Assembly (NCBI RefSeq): GCF_000331535.1
Contig: NZ_AMZN01000087.1
Location: 1-64,000 of the forward strand
Length of the DNA stretch: 64,000 nt
Source of the DNA: Fulvivirga imtechensis AK7
GTDB taxonomy: Bacteria > Bacteroidota > Bacteroidia > Cytophagales > Cyclobacteriaceae
Direction: 5' to 3'
The position numbers were made by a program, and so were the translations under genes. Below the pieces are notes generated by a model. That model was not told where the DNA came from. It worked only from the letters and a program-made list of their open reading frames with translations, and searched no databases. Positions 24,505-33,738 of this stretch are shown here, in pieces. How positions within the stretch are numbered: position 1 is the first letter of the stretch; every line of letters starts with the position of its first letter.

Positions 24505-25846
24505 AAATACCCGTGTAATTGAATGGAGAAATGATTCTCAGTTCTTCTTTAATAGTTTCGCTGACATTCAGCGTTTCTATAAAACTTTTGATACTTTGTT
24601 CAGTCACCTTCTCATGCTTTCGTGTCAGCTCTTTTAGTGCTTCATAGGGCTTAGGGTAGCCCTCTCTCCTTAATATGGTCTGTATAGCTTCAGCCACCAC
24701 GGCCCAGTTCTCCGATAGGTCTGCATCTATGGCCTCTTTATTAAGCTCCAGCTTGCCAAGCCCTTTTTCAAGAGATTTTAAAGCTATAATAGTATGAGCC
24801 AGGGGTACACTGACATTACGGAGTACCGTGGAATCAGTGAGATCGCGTTGAAGTCTTGAAATAGGAAGTTTGGCGGATAAATGTTCAAAAACAGCATTGG
24901 CCAGTCCCAGATTTCCTTCTGCATTTTCAAAGTCTATAGGATTTACCTTGTGCGGCATCGCTGATGAACCAATTTCCCCGGCTTTAATTTTCTGCTTGAA
25001 GTAGTTAGAGGCAATATACTGCCAGATATCGCGGCTAAGATCGATCAATATGGTGTTGATCCTCTTTAAGTTATCAAAAAGTGCCGCCAGGTTATCATAA
25101 TGCTCTATTTGAGTAGTCGGGTGGCTTCTTTCCAGCCCCAGGTACTGCTTTACGAAATTGTTTCCAAAGGCTATCCAGTCGGTATTGGGATAGGCGATGT
25201 GGTGTGCATTGAAATTGCCGGTGGCACCACCAAACTTGGCGCTGTATGGTACGGTTTTTAGCAGTTCAAGTTGTTTGGAGATGCGTTCATAAAAAACCAT
25301 AAACTCCTTACCCAGGCGAGTAGGAGAGGCTGGCTGTCCATGGGTCTTTGCCAGCATGGGGATATCCTTCCAGGTTTCCGCATCAGCTTTTATTTTGGTA
25401 TGTATGCTTTCCAATAATGGCAGCAGTTGCTCTTCAATAGCGTTTTTGAGAGAAAGAGGGATAGCGGTATTGTTGATGTCCTGCGATGTAAGGCCAAAGT
25501 GAATGAACTCCTTGAATACACTAATGCCCAGCCGGTCAAAATTCTCTTTGATGAAATATTCAACCGCTTTGACATCGTGATTGGTAGTTTTTTCAATGTT
25601 TTTTATGTTCAGTGCATCTTGTTCGGAAAAGTTTGTGTATATGCCCCGAAGCTGAGGAAACAACAACTCATCAAAGGATTTTAACTGCGGAACACCGGCT
25701 TCGCAAAGCGCAATGAAATATTCTATTTCCACCAATACCCTGTAACGGATCAGGCCAAATTCGGATAAGTAGGGAGCCAATGTAGTTGTGTGTCTTCTGT
25801 ATCGACCGTCAATAGGAGAGAGTGCAGTTAACTCGTTTAAATCCAT
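24503..25846 (-). CDS. purB: Adenylosuccinate lyase
   Basis: 447 aa from the ATG at 25846, giving the usual start MDLNELTALSPIDGRY; nine extra upstream codons exist. It belongs to the fumarase/aspartase superfamily, with the signature SSAMPHKVNPIDFENAEG about two thirds in and AKTHGQPASPT upstream. It catalyses two steps of purine synthesis: SAICAR to AICAR plus fumarate, and adenylosuccinate to AMP plus fumarate. Length and motifs fit the E. coli-type PurB. Stands alone, divergent from the DUF5916 gene. Confidence 0.96.
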   Translation of the reverse strand: MDLNELTALSPIDGRYRRHTTTLAPYLSEFGLIRYRVLVEIEYFIALCEAGVPQLKSFDELLFPQLRGIYTNFSEQDALNIKNIEKTTNHDVKAVEYFIKENFDRLGISVFKEFIHFGLTSQDINNTAIPLSLKNAIEEQLLPLLESIHTKIKADAETWKDIPMLAKTHGQPASPTRLGKEFMVFYERISKQLELLKTVPYSAKFGGATGNFNAHHIAYPNTDWIAFGNNFVKQYLGLERSHPTTQIEHYDNLAALFDNLKRINTILIDLSRDIWQYIASNYFKQKIKAGEIGSSAMPHKVNPIDFENAEGNLGLANAVFEHLSAKLPISRLQRDLTDSTVLRNVSVPLAHTIIALKSLEKGLGKLELNKEAIDADLSENWAVVAEAIQTILRREGYPKPYEALKELTRKHEKVTEQSIKSFIETLNVSETIKEELRIISPFNYTGI

Positions 25847-25944
25847 GAAAAGCGTGTTTATTTTGAAGGGCACAAAATTAAGAAAATAAGTGATTTAAGC
25901 GGTTAATAATTATCTTTTTATAACTGGCATTAAACCAATTTCGT

Positions 25945-25952
25945 TAGTTTTG
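25945..25952 (+). promoter_or_regulatory. Candidate -7 element TAGTTTTG
   Basis: Exact TAnnTTTG match, 9 bp before the ATG at 25962, implying a very short or absent leader. It overlaps the in-frame TTG at 25950, which argues against that codon as the start. Confidence 0.4.
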
Positions 25953-25961
25953 CTGCCCAAC

Positions 25962-28199
25962 ATGAAAATGGTGCACAACTTATTTTGTATCACAATCCTG
26001 GTATTGCTGGCGCTTCATTCGAAAGCTCAGATAAACAAAAACTACCAACTAGGCGCCAGTAAAATTACCACAGCGGTTAAGCTCGATGGGAGTGTGAATG
26101 ATGAGGTTTGGACAAAGACTTCAATAGCCGGAAACTTCATTCAAAACTTTCCGGTGGATTCAGTGCCGGCTACAAGTCAGACGGAGGTCATGTTTCTGTT
26201 TGACGATGAACATCTTTATATCGGTGGAGTTTGCCGCATACCCACCGTGAAAAAGCCGGTAATTCAGTCGCTGAGAAGGGATTTTAATGCGTCACTTAAT
26301 GAAAGTGTCAGGATACTCTTTGACCCTTATGATGATCATACCAATGGATTTGCCTTTGGTCTTTCTTCTTTAGGGGTACAGTACGAAGGATTAGTAACCA
26401 ATGGGCAGAGTGTGTCCACTGACTGGGATAACAAATGGTATTCGGAGGTAGTGATGTATGATGACCGGTGGGAGTTTGAAATAGCCATTCCTTTTAAAAC
26501 CCTCAGGTATAATGCAGATAGTGAAACCTGGAACATCATACTCCTGCGCAATGACCTTACCAATAACGAAAGGTCCACCTGGGCTCCTGTGCCGCAGGGG
26601 TATGAAACTACCTCTTTCGCGTTCTCAGGTAAACTGGTGTTTGATCACCCTTTGCCGAAGCCCGGGTTAAACATTTCGCTGATCCCCTACCTTTCAGCAG
26701 CAGCGAATAAAAATCATTATGAAAACGGTGAAACATTATCTGACTTTGATGCAGGTTTTGATGCTAAAGTAGGGGTCAGTGCTTCTCTTAACCTGGATTT
26801 GACCGTGAACCCGGACTTTTCTCAGGTAGAGGTGGATCGTCAGGTGACTAACCTTAGCAGGTTTGAGATATATTTCCCGGAAAGGCGACAGTTCTTTTTG
26901 GAAAACCAAGATATGTTTGGCGAGGGAGGTTTCAGAGAATCGAGGCCATTCTTTAGCAGAAGGGTAGGAATAGCCAGAGATACTGCCGGCAACAATGTGC
27001 AGATCCCTATTCAATTTGGAGCAAGGTTAAGTGGAAAGATAGGCAAAAACTGGCGGATAGGGATGCTCAGCATGAATACTAAAGCGGAGGATGGCGTGCA
27101 GCTAACAGGCGCTGCAAATCGCGAGGGCACCTACTGGTTACCAGCGCAGAACTATTCAGTTGCCGTGGTACAGCGAAAAGTCTTTTCCCGTTCTAACATT
27201 GGTGCTTTTATGGTGAACAGACAAGCCCTGGATTATGAAAGTAATGAAGATATCAGCACCACCACACAGTATAATCGCGTAGTAGGTGTAGATTATAATT
27301 TGTTTTCTGCCGATGGTAAATGGGAGGGAGACTTCTTCTATCATCGGTCCATAGACGAAGGTAATAACAATAAAGCCTTTTCTAACGGAGCTTTTCTTAT
27401 GTACAATAACACCAATTTGACTGTGGCCTTTATAGGAAGCTCAATAGGTGAAGATTTTAATGCAGAGCTTGGTTTCGTGCCACGAAAAGACATCATTGAG
27501 TTAAGAACATTCGACAGCTATAGATTTTATACCCCTGCGGGTGCAAGTGTCAATAATCACGGACCGGGTATTGACTTTGGTTATATTACAGACCAGGGCT
27601 TCAATAAAACTGATCTCAGCTATAACATTTCTTATGGTATCAGGTTTGAAAATACGGCTGCTCTTTCCTTTGGAAGTGAATACCGTTATGAAAAATTGCG
27701 GGCGACATTTGACCCTACACGCACCGGAGGTGAGGAGCTGCCGGAAGGGTCTGGTTTTTCATGGCGAACCTATGGAGCCACATTTAACACCGACACCCGA
27801 AGGCTATTTTCTGTGGAAGGTGAAGCTTCCTTTGGCGGGTTCTACAATGGCGACAGGATAAATGTATTTGCCCAGTTTAACTATAGGTATCAACCCTTTG
27901 GCAGTATAGCCTTGCTGATAGACTACAATGATATCGACCTCCCTGCTCCCTTTAATGATGCACAGTTTTGGCTTATCGGCCCGAGAATTGATTTAACTTT
28001 CACAGATAAGTTATTCCTTACTACCTTTGTGCAGTATAACGAGCAGCAGGATAACGTAAATCTTAATGCCCGTTTCCAATGGCGGTATAAACCGGTATCA
28101 GATATATTTGTGGTTTATACGGATAACTATTTCCCCGGCCACTTTGAAGTGAAGAGCCGGGCGCTGGTTTTTAAAATTACATATTGGCTAAATATTTAA
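25962..28199 (+). CDS. DUF5916 outer-membrane protein with CBM9-like N-terminus
   Basis: 745 aa from the ATG at 25962, with a signal peptide (LFCITILVLLALHSKAQ). Residues about 35-225 form a CBM9-like beta-sandwich (AVKLDGSVNDEVW, VMFLFDDEHLYIGG). The rest is rich in alternating strands ending in aromatic residues (LDLTVNPDFSQVEVD, FEIYFPERRQFFLEN), typical of the DUF5916 beta-barrel. Likely an outer-membrane protein that binds a carbohydrate or other ligand. Substrate is unknown. Four bp upstream of the reductase gene. Confidence 0.85.
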   Translation: MKMVHNLFCITILVLLALHSKAQINKNYQLGASKITTAVKLDGSVNDEVWTKTSIAGNFIQNFPVDSVPATSQTEVMFLFDDEHLYIGGVCRIPTVKKPVIQSLRRDFNASLNESVRILFDPYDDHTNGFAFGLSSLGVQYEGLVTNGQSVSTDWDNKWYSEVVMYDDRWEFEIAIPFKTLRYNADSETWNIILLRNDLTNNERSTWAPVPQGYETTSFAFSGKLVFDHPLPKPGLNISLIPYLSAAANKNHYENGETLSDFDAGFDAKVGVSASLNLDLTVNPDFSQVEVDRQVTNLSRFEIYFPERRQFFLENQDMFGEGGFRESRPFFSRRVGIARDTAGNNVQIPIQFGARLSGKIGKNWRIGMLSMNTKAEDGVQLTGAANREGTYWLPAQNYSVAVVQRKVFSRSNIGAFMVNRQALDYESNEDISTTTQYNRVVGVDYNLFSADGKWEGDFFYHRSIDEGNNNKAFSNGAFLMYNNTNLTVAFIGSSIGEDFNAELGFVPRKDIIELRTFDSYRFYTPAGASVNNHGPGIDFGYITDQGFNKTDLSYNISYGIRFENTAALSFGSEYRYEKLRATFDPTRTGGEELPEGSGFSWRTYGATFNTDTRRLFSVEGEASFGGFYNGDRINVFAQFNYRYQPFGSIALLIDYNDIDLPAPFNDAQFWLIGPRIDLTFTDKLFLTTFVQYNEQQDNVNLNARFQWRYKPVSDIFVVYTDNYFPGHFEVKSRALVFKITYWLNI

Positions 28200-28203
28200 A
28201 TCA

Positions 28204-29337
28204 ATGGCATTCAGCTTTTTTAAGAAAAACAAGGAAGAAAAAGAACAGAAAGATCAGGGCAATGAGGTGCATAACAGGTATTTTAACCTAAAGGTAAAAG
28301 AGATCATACAGGAGACCAAAGATGCAATTACCATAGTCTTCGACAAGCCTGAACAGAAACTTACTTATAAATCAGGACAGTTCCTCACTCTTATTGTTCC
28401 GGTTGATGACAAAGAAATAAGAAGAGCCTATTCCTTATGTTCTTCTCCTTTTGTAGATAATGACCCTGCGGTAACTGTGAAAAGAGTTGAAGGAGGACTC
28501 ATGTCGAACTGGCTGCCTGACCACCTGAAAGTAGGGGATACAGTGAAGGTAATGGAGCCGATGGGTGTGTTTACCACGGAATACAAAGCTGACAACAAGC
28601 GCCATATCGTGATGTTTGCAGGAGGTAGTGGTATTACACCGATGATGTCCATAACAAAATCTACCCTCACTCAGGAGCCTGAGAGTATCATTTCCCTCAT
28701 CTATTGCAACAGAGATATAGACAGCATTATTTTCAAAGAGCAGCTTGAAGCGCTTCAAACTGACTATGAAGGCCGTTTTCATGTGATCCATATCCTGGAT
28801 GATGCTCCCATGAACTGGCAGGGTCACTCAGGGCTGCTCAACCATGATATGTTGGTGAAAATATTCGAACGTATCCCCAACTGGGGACCGGATAACACCA
28901 CCTATTTGATGTGTGGCCCTGAAGGAATGATGAAGAATGTCGAGAACTTGCTGGAAGAACAAAAGATCAACAAAGATCACATATTCAAAGAAAGTTTTGT
29001 GGCAGGTACCATAGATAAAGAACTTAAGAAGGAAGGGGCAGAACCATCCGATAGCGAGATTGTTACTCGTGAAGTAACGGTGATCTACGATGGGGAGGAA
29101 CACAAGTTTACTGTGGAGCCAGATGCTACAATCCTTGAAACGGCACTGGATCTGGGTATTGATCTGCCTTATTCCTGTCAGAGTGGATTGTGTACGGCCT
29201 GTAGAGGAAAATGTATATCGGGGAAAGTAAAACTCGATGAGGAGGAAGGTCTTAGCGATGCTGAGCTGGAAGAAGGATATGTATTAACCTGTGTAGGACA
29301 CCCGTTGACGGATGATGTGATTATTGAGATAGGTTGA
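28204..29337 (+). CDS. PaaE-like ferredoxin reductase (FAD/NAD plus 2Fe-2S)
   Basis: 377 aa. FAD-binding barrel (RRAYSLCSSP, about residues 79-88), NAD-binding half (FAGGSGITPMMSI, about residues 139-151, and YLMCGPEGMM), and a C-terminal plant-type 2Fe-2S ferredoxin with C325, C330, C333 and C363 (YSCQSGLCTACRG). It passes electrons from NAD(P)H to an oxygenase or similar partner. PaaE of phenylacetyl-CoA epoxidase is the nearest family, but no paaABCD genes are present, so the partner is unknown. Confidence 0.9.
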   Translation: MAFSFFKKNKEEKEQKDQGNEVHNRYFNLKVKEIIQETKDAITIVFDKPEQKLTYKSGQFLTLIVPVDDKEIRRAYSLCSSPFVDNDPAVTVKRVEGGLMSNWLPDHLKVGDTVKVMEPMGVFTTEYKADNKRHIVMFAGGSGITPMMSITKSTLTQEPESIISLIYCNRDIDSIIFKEQLEALQTDYEGRFHVIHILDDAPMNWQGHSGLLNHDMLVKIFERIPNWGPDNTTYLMCGPEGMMKNVENLLEEQKINKDHIFKESFVAGTIDKELKKEGAEPSDSEIVTREVTVIYDGEEHKFTVEPDATILETALDLGIDLPYSCQSGLCTACRGKCISGKVKLDEEEGLSDAELEEGYVLTCVGHPLTDDVIIEIG

Positions 29338-29374
29338 TTTTTTGGTTAAGCAACAACTGTAAAGAGCTTAAAAC

Positions 29375-31099
29375 ATGAAAAAGGAAATATTATTACCCGA
29401 ACGTAAACCGAGAAAATTCCTTCCCGAAGATTTTAAAGTAGAAAACTGGGAAGGTCTTGAGCCTTACTACAAAGATCTACTGGAGCGGGATATCAACACC
29501 AGGGATGATTTACGCGGGTGGCTCCGCGACAGGAGTGAATTAGAGGCTGTGATATCCGAAGATGCCGGATGGCGATATATTTATATGACCCGCTTTACTG
29601 ATAATGAGGAGTATACACAAGCCTATCACCACTTTGTACAGCAGATACAGCCTAAAATTGCCCCCATTTCTGATAAACTCAATAAGAAGGCATTGAACTC
29701 AGAGTTCATCCAGGAACTGGAAAAGGAAGAAGGTTTTAACATCATGATCCGCGAGCTCAGAAAAGATATAGAAATATTCAGGGAGGAAAACATCCCCATT
29801 TTCACCGAAATGCAGACCGAGACGCAGAAGTTTGGTCAGATCAACGGAGCCATGACGGTGGAAGTAGATGGTAAGGAACTAACGCTTCAGCAGGCTGCTG
29901 TTATCTTGCAATCCACTGATAGATCAAAGCGTGAAGAAGTGTATCACAAAATTGCTCAACGCAGGCTTCAGGAAAAAGATAAGCTGAGCGAATTATATAC
30001 AAAATTAATCTCCCTGCGAGATCAGGTGGCTAAAAATGCCGGTTTCGACAACTATAGAGATTATATGTTCAAAGCCATGGGACGCTTTGACTATACGCCT
30101 CAGGATTGCTTTGATTTTCATGCTTCTGTCAGGCAGGAAGTGGTGCCGATGCTTACCGAACTTGCCAAAGAAAGAAAGGGAAAGCTAAATATAGATCCAT
30201 TACGCCCATGGGATAAAGCGGTAGACCCGGAAGGAAGAGAAGCGCTGAAGCCTTTTACCGGTAGCAAAGATCTTACCGCCAAAACAATAGAGTGTTTTAA
30301 GCGACTGGATCCATTCCTGGGGCAATGCCTCGAAATAATGGAAGAAATGGGGCATCTTGATCTGGAGTCCAGAAAAGGAAAAGCACCCGGAGGATATAAC
30401 TATCCCCTTGCCGAGGTGGGAGTACCATTTATTTTCATGAATGCGACTTCTACATTAAGAGATATGATCACCATTTTGCATGAGGGTGGTCATGCTGTAC
30501 ACTCCTTTCTTACCAGAGACCTGGAGCTCACAGATTTCAAGCATACACCTTCAGAAGTAGCAGAGCTGGCCTCTATGAGCATGGAATTGATCTCTATGGA
30601 CCATTGGGAATTGTTTTTTGATAATGAAGAAGAGCTGAACCGAGCCAAAAAAGAGCATCTGGAGCAGATTATTGAGACCTTGCCATGGGTGGCCACTATT
30701 GATAAATTTCAACATTGGGTGTATGAAAACCCCAACCACACGGAAGAAGAAAGAATAAGCGCCTGGAACGAAATCTACGGTGATTTTTCTGACGATGTAA
30801 CAGACTGGTCGTCCCTTGAAGAGAACAGGAATTACCTATGGCAAAAACAACTTCACCTGTACGAAGTGCCGTTTTATTATATCGAATATGGTATGGCTCA
30901 GTTGGGAGCGGTGGCAGTGTGGAAAAACTATAAAGAGGATGCACGCAAAGGTCTGGAGGGTTATATGAATGCCTTGCGACTGGGGTACACTCGTTCTATT
31001 CCTGAGGTATATGAGGCCGCAAATATTAAATTTGACTTCAGTAAAGCCTACATCAGAGAGTTGATGGACTTTGTCAAGGGTGAGCTGGGGAGACTATGA
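29375..31099 (+). CDS. M3-family oligoendopeptidase (PepF-like)
   Basis: 574 aa without signal peptide, so cytoplasmic. The thermolysin-like zinc site is H369-E370-G-G-H373 (ILHEGGHAVHSFL), followed about 25 residues later by SEVAELASMSMELI, supplying the third ligand Glu. An N-terminal helical lid (residues about 30-200) covers the cleft, as usual for M3B peptidases that cut short peptides. The start at 29375 is 37 bp after the reductase stop, so co-transcription is possible. Confidence 0.92.
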   Translation: MKKEILLPERKPRKFLPEDFKVENWEGLEPYYKDLLERDINTRDDLRGWLRDRSELEAVISEDAGWRYIYMTRFTDNEEYTQAYHHFVQQIQPKIAPISDKLNKKALNSEFIQELEKEEGFNIMIRELRKDIEIFREENIPIFTEMQTETQKFGQINGAMTVEVDGKELTLQQAAVILQSTDRSKREEVYHKIAQRRLQEKDKLSELYTKLISLRDQVAKNAGFDNYRDYMFKAMGRFDYTPQDCFDFHASVRQEVVPMLTELAKERKGKLNIDPLRPWDKAVDPEGREALKPFTGSKDLTAKTIECFKRLDPFLGQCLEIMEEMGHLDLESRKGKAPGGYNYPLAEVGVPFIFMNATSTLRDMITILHEGGHAVHSFLTRDLELTDFKHTPSEVAELASMSMELISMDHWELFFDNEEELNRAKKEHLEQIIETLPWVATIDKFQHWVYENPNHTEEERISAWNEIYGDFSDDVTDWSSLEENRNYLWQKQLHLYEVPFYYIEYGMAQLGAVAVWKNYKEDARKGLEGYMNALRLGYTRSIPEVYEAANIKFDFSKAYIRELMDFVKGELGRL

Positions 31100-31105
31100 T
31101 CCGGT

Positions 31106-31132
31106 AGGCAGTAGGCAAGAGCAATAGGCAAT
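31106..31132. repeat. Short heptamer array (TAGGCAG/TAGGCAA)
   Basis: Units TAGGCAG, TAGGCAA, a shortened GAGCAA and TAGGCAA, starting 7 bp past the M3 peptidase stop codon. It is a third sequence variant of period-7 repeats placed at a gene 3' end. Confidence 0.6.
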
Positions 31133-31183
31133 ATGAGGGATAAGCCATAAATTCCAAAACCAGGCGTAGTCCTATTATTGTAT

Positions 31184-31227
31184 TTCATCGGATGAGTGTC
31201 TTCGTGTAGCAGATCTCATCCGATGAA
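31184..31227. other. Perfect 13-bp inverted repeat in the gap before the kinase genes
   Basis: TTCATCGGATGAG (31184-31196) pairs with CTCATCCGATGAA (31215-31227), 18-nt loop. Each arm also contains the palindrome CATC-G-GATG. No T-tract follows, so this is more likely a binding site or RNA structure than a terminator. The rest of 31100-31446 shows only AT-rich sequence. Confidence 0.65.
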
Positions 31228-31446
31228 TACTGGCATATAAAGTTACACCGAAGCTATACCCGCCTCGATGTTTCCTAAGCCTTCAAGAACTGGGAAAGCT
31301 TGCTTTTTTTAATACTCTCGGTCATTCGCAAAGCCCTTCACGTCTTTTCTTTACCCTTCCGGTTTAACAACAATCACAAAACCGTTTTATTTCACCTTTT
31401 TTTTTATAAAATTGACGTCTAATTGTTAAACCTAAAACACTTACTT

Positions 31447-31791
31447 ATGGCAACAGAAACTATTAAGATCAGTAAGCAATCCACTGGTACAGGGCTTTAC
31501 CTGGAGGATAACGAAGGACATGCAGGTGATAATACAATAACCACCACTGTTGATCCCGGAGATACTGTGGTGTGGAAACTGAAGGATGGTGGTGGGATTG
31601 ATGAGATCACCAATATTTACGCGAAGTCAACCAGCCAGGATATTTTTAGCAGCGATCCTGTGAAGCAAAGTGATGGATCATGGAAAGGTACTGTAAGCTC
31701 TTCAGCTACAGGTAGCGAGAGCTATAGTATTGATTATAAGATTGGGGGTACGGAGTATACTGATGATCCTGAGTTGAAAGTGAACAATTAA
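31447..31791 (+). CDS. Small beta-rich protein of unknown function, paired with a histidine kinase
   Basis: 114 aa from the ATG at 31447; an in-frame TTG at 31423 adds eight unlikely residues. No signal peptide or membrane segment. The DPGDTVVWKLKDGGGIDE segment and regular polar strands suggest a small beta-sandwich, and the GDTVVW pattern recalls cupredoxin-like folds, but the usual copper ligands are not evident. I do not recognise the family. Only 2 bp separate its stop from the kinase start, so the two are almost surely translated together. Confidence 0.65.
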   Translation: MATETIKISKQSTGTGLYLEDNEGHAGDNTITTTVDPGDTVVWKLKDGGGIDEITNIYAKSTSQDIFSSDPVKQSDGSWKGTVSSSATGSESYSIDYKIGGTEYTDDPELKVNN

Positions 31792-31793
31792 AA

Positions 31794-33737
31794 ATGATTA
31801 AAGATAATGATAGTGTAAATGTCTCTGTAAAAGCCTATTTCCTGATAGGCTTTTACTTTATCAGCCCGTGTTTATTTTCACAAAATCAAAAAGTTGCAGA
31901 TAGCCTCATAGCAGTGTTTCAAACGCAACAGCTAGAACTGAATCAAAAATTTGAGGTGTTACGCGGAATAGCCGCAAACCATATTAATCCCGATATTGGA
32001 CTTCAGTATGCCAACAAGCTAATTTCTCTATCTGAAAAGGAGGAGGAGTTCGTTTGGTTATATCGGGGTTACTTGCAACAGGGTAATGCCTATAAACTAA
32101 AAGGAAACCTATCTTTGGCCGTTGAATCATTTTTCAAAAGCCTTAAAGCTGCGCAAAGAGCTGATTATACTCCGGGGATTGGAGGCGCCTATCTCTCTGT
32201 TGGAGATACTTATGCCAATAATAACGACCACGAAAATGGTATCAAATATAGAAATCGTGCTATAGAAATACTCCGGACAACAGAAGACAGCGTAACACTT
32301 GCAACGGCTCTTTTGAATACCGGATATGAATACTATTTAATTGATGGATATGATTCGGCTTTGGCATTTTATAAGGAATCAGGTAGAATATTTGAAAACA
32401 AAGATTTTGTGATCGGGAAAGCTTATAATCTTGGGAATAGTGGCCTTGTGTATGCCAAGCAAGGAGATAACAAGCTTGCAGAATCACAAATTAGGGAAGC
32501 TATTTCTATTCTTGAAAGTTTTGAAGATTCATACGCCATAACAGAATTTGAAATTGAAATGGCAAGTATATATCAGCAGAAAAGTGAACTTAGAGAAGCG
32601 CTGAAATATGCTGAGAGCGCTATGGAGTTGGCTCTGAAAGATGGACTCAAAAAAAGGATTCGTGATGCCAGTCTTAAACTTTCAGAACTCCATGCTGACT
32701 TAGGGGATTTCGAAAAAGCCTTCAGCTACCAAAGCCAGTACATTGCCTACCGAGATAGCATCAACAACGAAGAAACCATCCGCAAAATGGCTGACCTGCG
32801 TACGGAATACGAAGTGTCGCAGAAGCAAGCAGAGGTAGATTTGTTGAACGAGCAGAAACGCAACCAGCAGCTCATTGGGGCAGGGCTCACGGCTGTACTT
32901 TTGCTGGCTGGAGCGCTGGCGTTTACATTTTATAGAAATAATAAGGAAAAACAGCGGGTGAATTTGATCTTGAGTGAGCAAAAAGAAGAAATAGAAGCAC
33001 AGCGGGATCAGTTGGATGAGCTCAATAAGTCAAAAGACAAATTCTTTTCCATCATTTCTCATGACCTGCGCGGTCCTGTTCATGCTTTTAAGGGCATGTC
33101 ACGGTTGATAAAAATGTATATCGATCAAAACAGCATTCATGAGCTGGCCGAGATCAATGAACATTTTGATAACTCAGTAGATCAGCTCTCTACTCTTCTG
33201 GATGATCTCCTGGAATGGGCGGTGGCTCAGCAGGGAAATGTACCGTATAATCCTGAAAAGGTAAAACTCAATGCGGTGGCTGATGAGCTTATTGGCTTGT
33301 TTAATAACATGGCCCGGGCTAAAAAGATAGAATTGATCGCTGAAGTGCCTGATGACCTAATGCTATGGGCCGACCTGAATAGTATACGAACCATTCTAAG
33401 AAATCTTCTTAATAATGCGCTAAAATTTACTCCTGAAGGTGGATGGATCAAGTTATCGGCAGCAAGAGCAGGTGAGAGGGGCGAGGTGAAAGTAGAAGAC
33501 ACAGGAATAGGTATTGCCAGGGACAAACTGGAGACCCTGTTTAAACTGGCCGGGCACAAAAGATCGTGGGGTACAGAGGGAGAAAAGGGGCTTGGGCTTG
33601 GGCTTCAGCTTGTTTATGAATTTTCTAAAATGAATGGCGGAGAGGTAAGAGTAGAAAGTGAAGAAGGTAAGGGCACGTCATTCACACTTGTGGTACCTGT
33701 ATATCGTGGCGAACCCGTACCTTCTGCCCAGACATGA
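31794..33737 (+). CDS. TPR-containing sensor histidine kinase
   Basis: 647 aa. Signal segment to about residue 29, periplasmic TPR array (residues about 60-340: GGAYLSVGDTYANNNDHENG, GNSGLVYAKQGDNKLAES), one transmembrane helix (about 362-382), a coiled coil, then HisKA with the phospho-acceptor about His423 (FSIISHDLRG). The HATPase domain has N-box NNALKFTPEGG, DTGIGIA and GLGLGLQL. It would sense an extracytoplasmic ligand. No response regulator is adjacent. Confidence 0.92.
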   Translation: MIKDNDSVNVSVKAYFLIGFYFISPCLFSQNQKVADSLIAVFQTQQLELNQKFEVLRGIAANHINPDIGLQYANKLISLSEKEEEFVWLYRGYLQQGNAYKLKGNLSLAVESFFKSLKAAQRADYTPGIGGAYLSVGDTYANNNDHENGIKYRNRAIEILRTTEDSVTLATALLNTGYEYYLIDGYDSALAFYKESGRIFENKDFVIGKAYNLGNSGLVYAKQGDNKLAESQIREAISILESFEDSYAITEFEIEMASIYQQKSELREALKYAESAMELALKDGLKKRIRDASLKLSELHADLGDFEKAFSYQSQYIAYRDSINNEETIRKMADLRTEYEVSQKQAEVDLLNEQKRNQQLIGAGLTAVLLLAGALAFTFYRNNKEKQRVNLILSEQKEEIEAQRDQLDELNKSKDKFFSIISHDLRGPVHAFKGMSRLIKMYIDQNSIHELAEINEHFDNSVDQLSTLLDDLLEWAVAQQGNVPYNPEKVKLNAVADELIGLFNNMARAKKIELIAEVPDDLMLWADLNSIRTILRNLLNNALKFTPEGGWIKLSAARAGERGEVKVEDTGIGIARDKLETLFKLAGHKRSWGTEGEKGLGLGLQLVYEFSKMNGGEVRVESEEGKGTSFTLVVPVYRGEPVPSAQT

Positions 33738-33738
33738 T

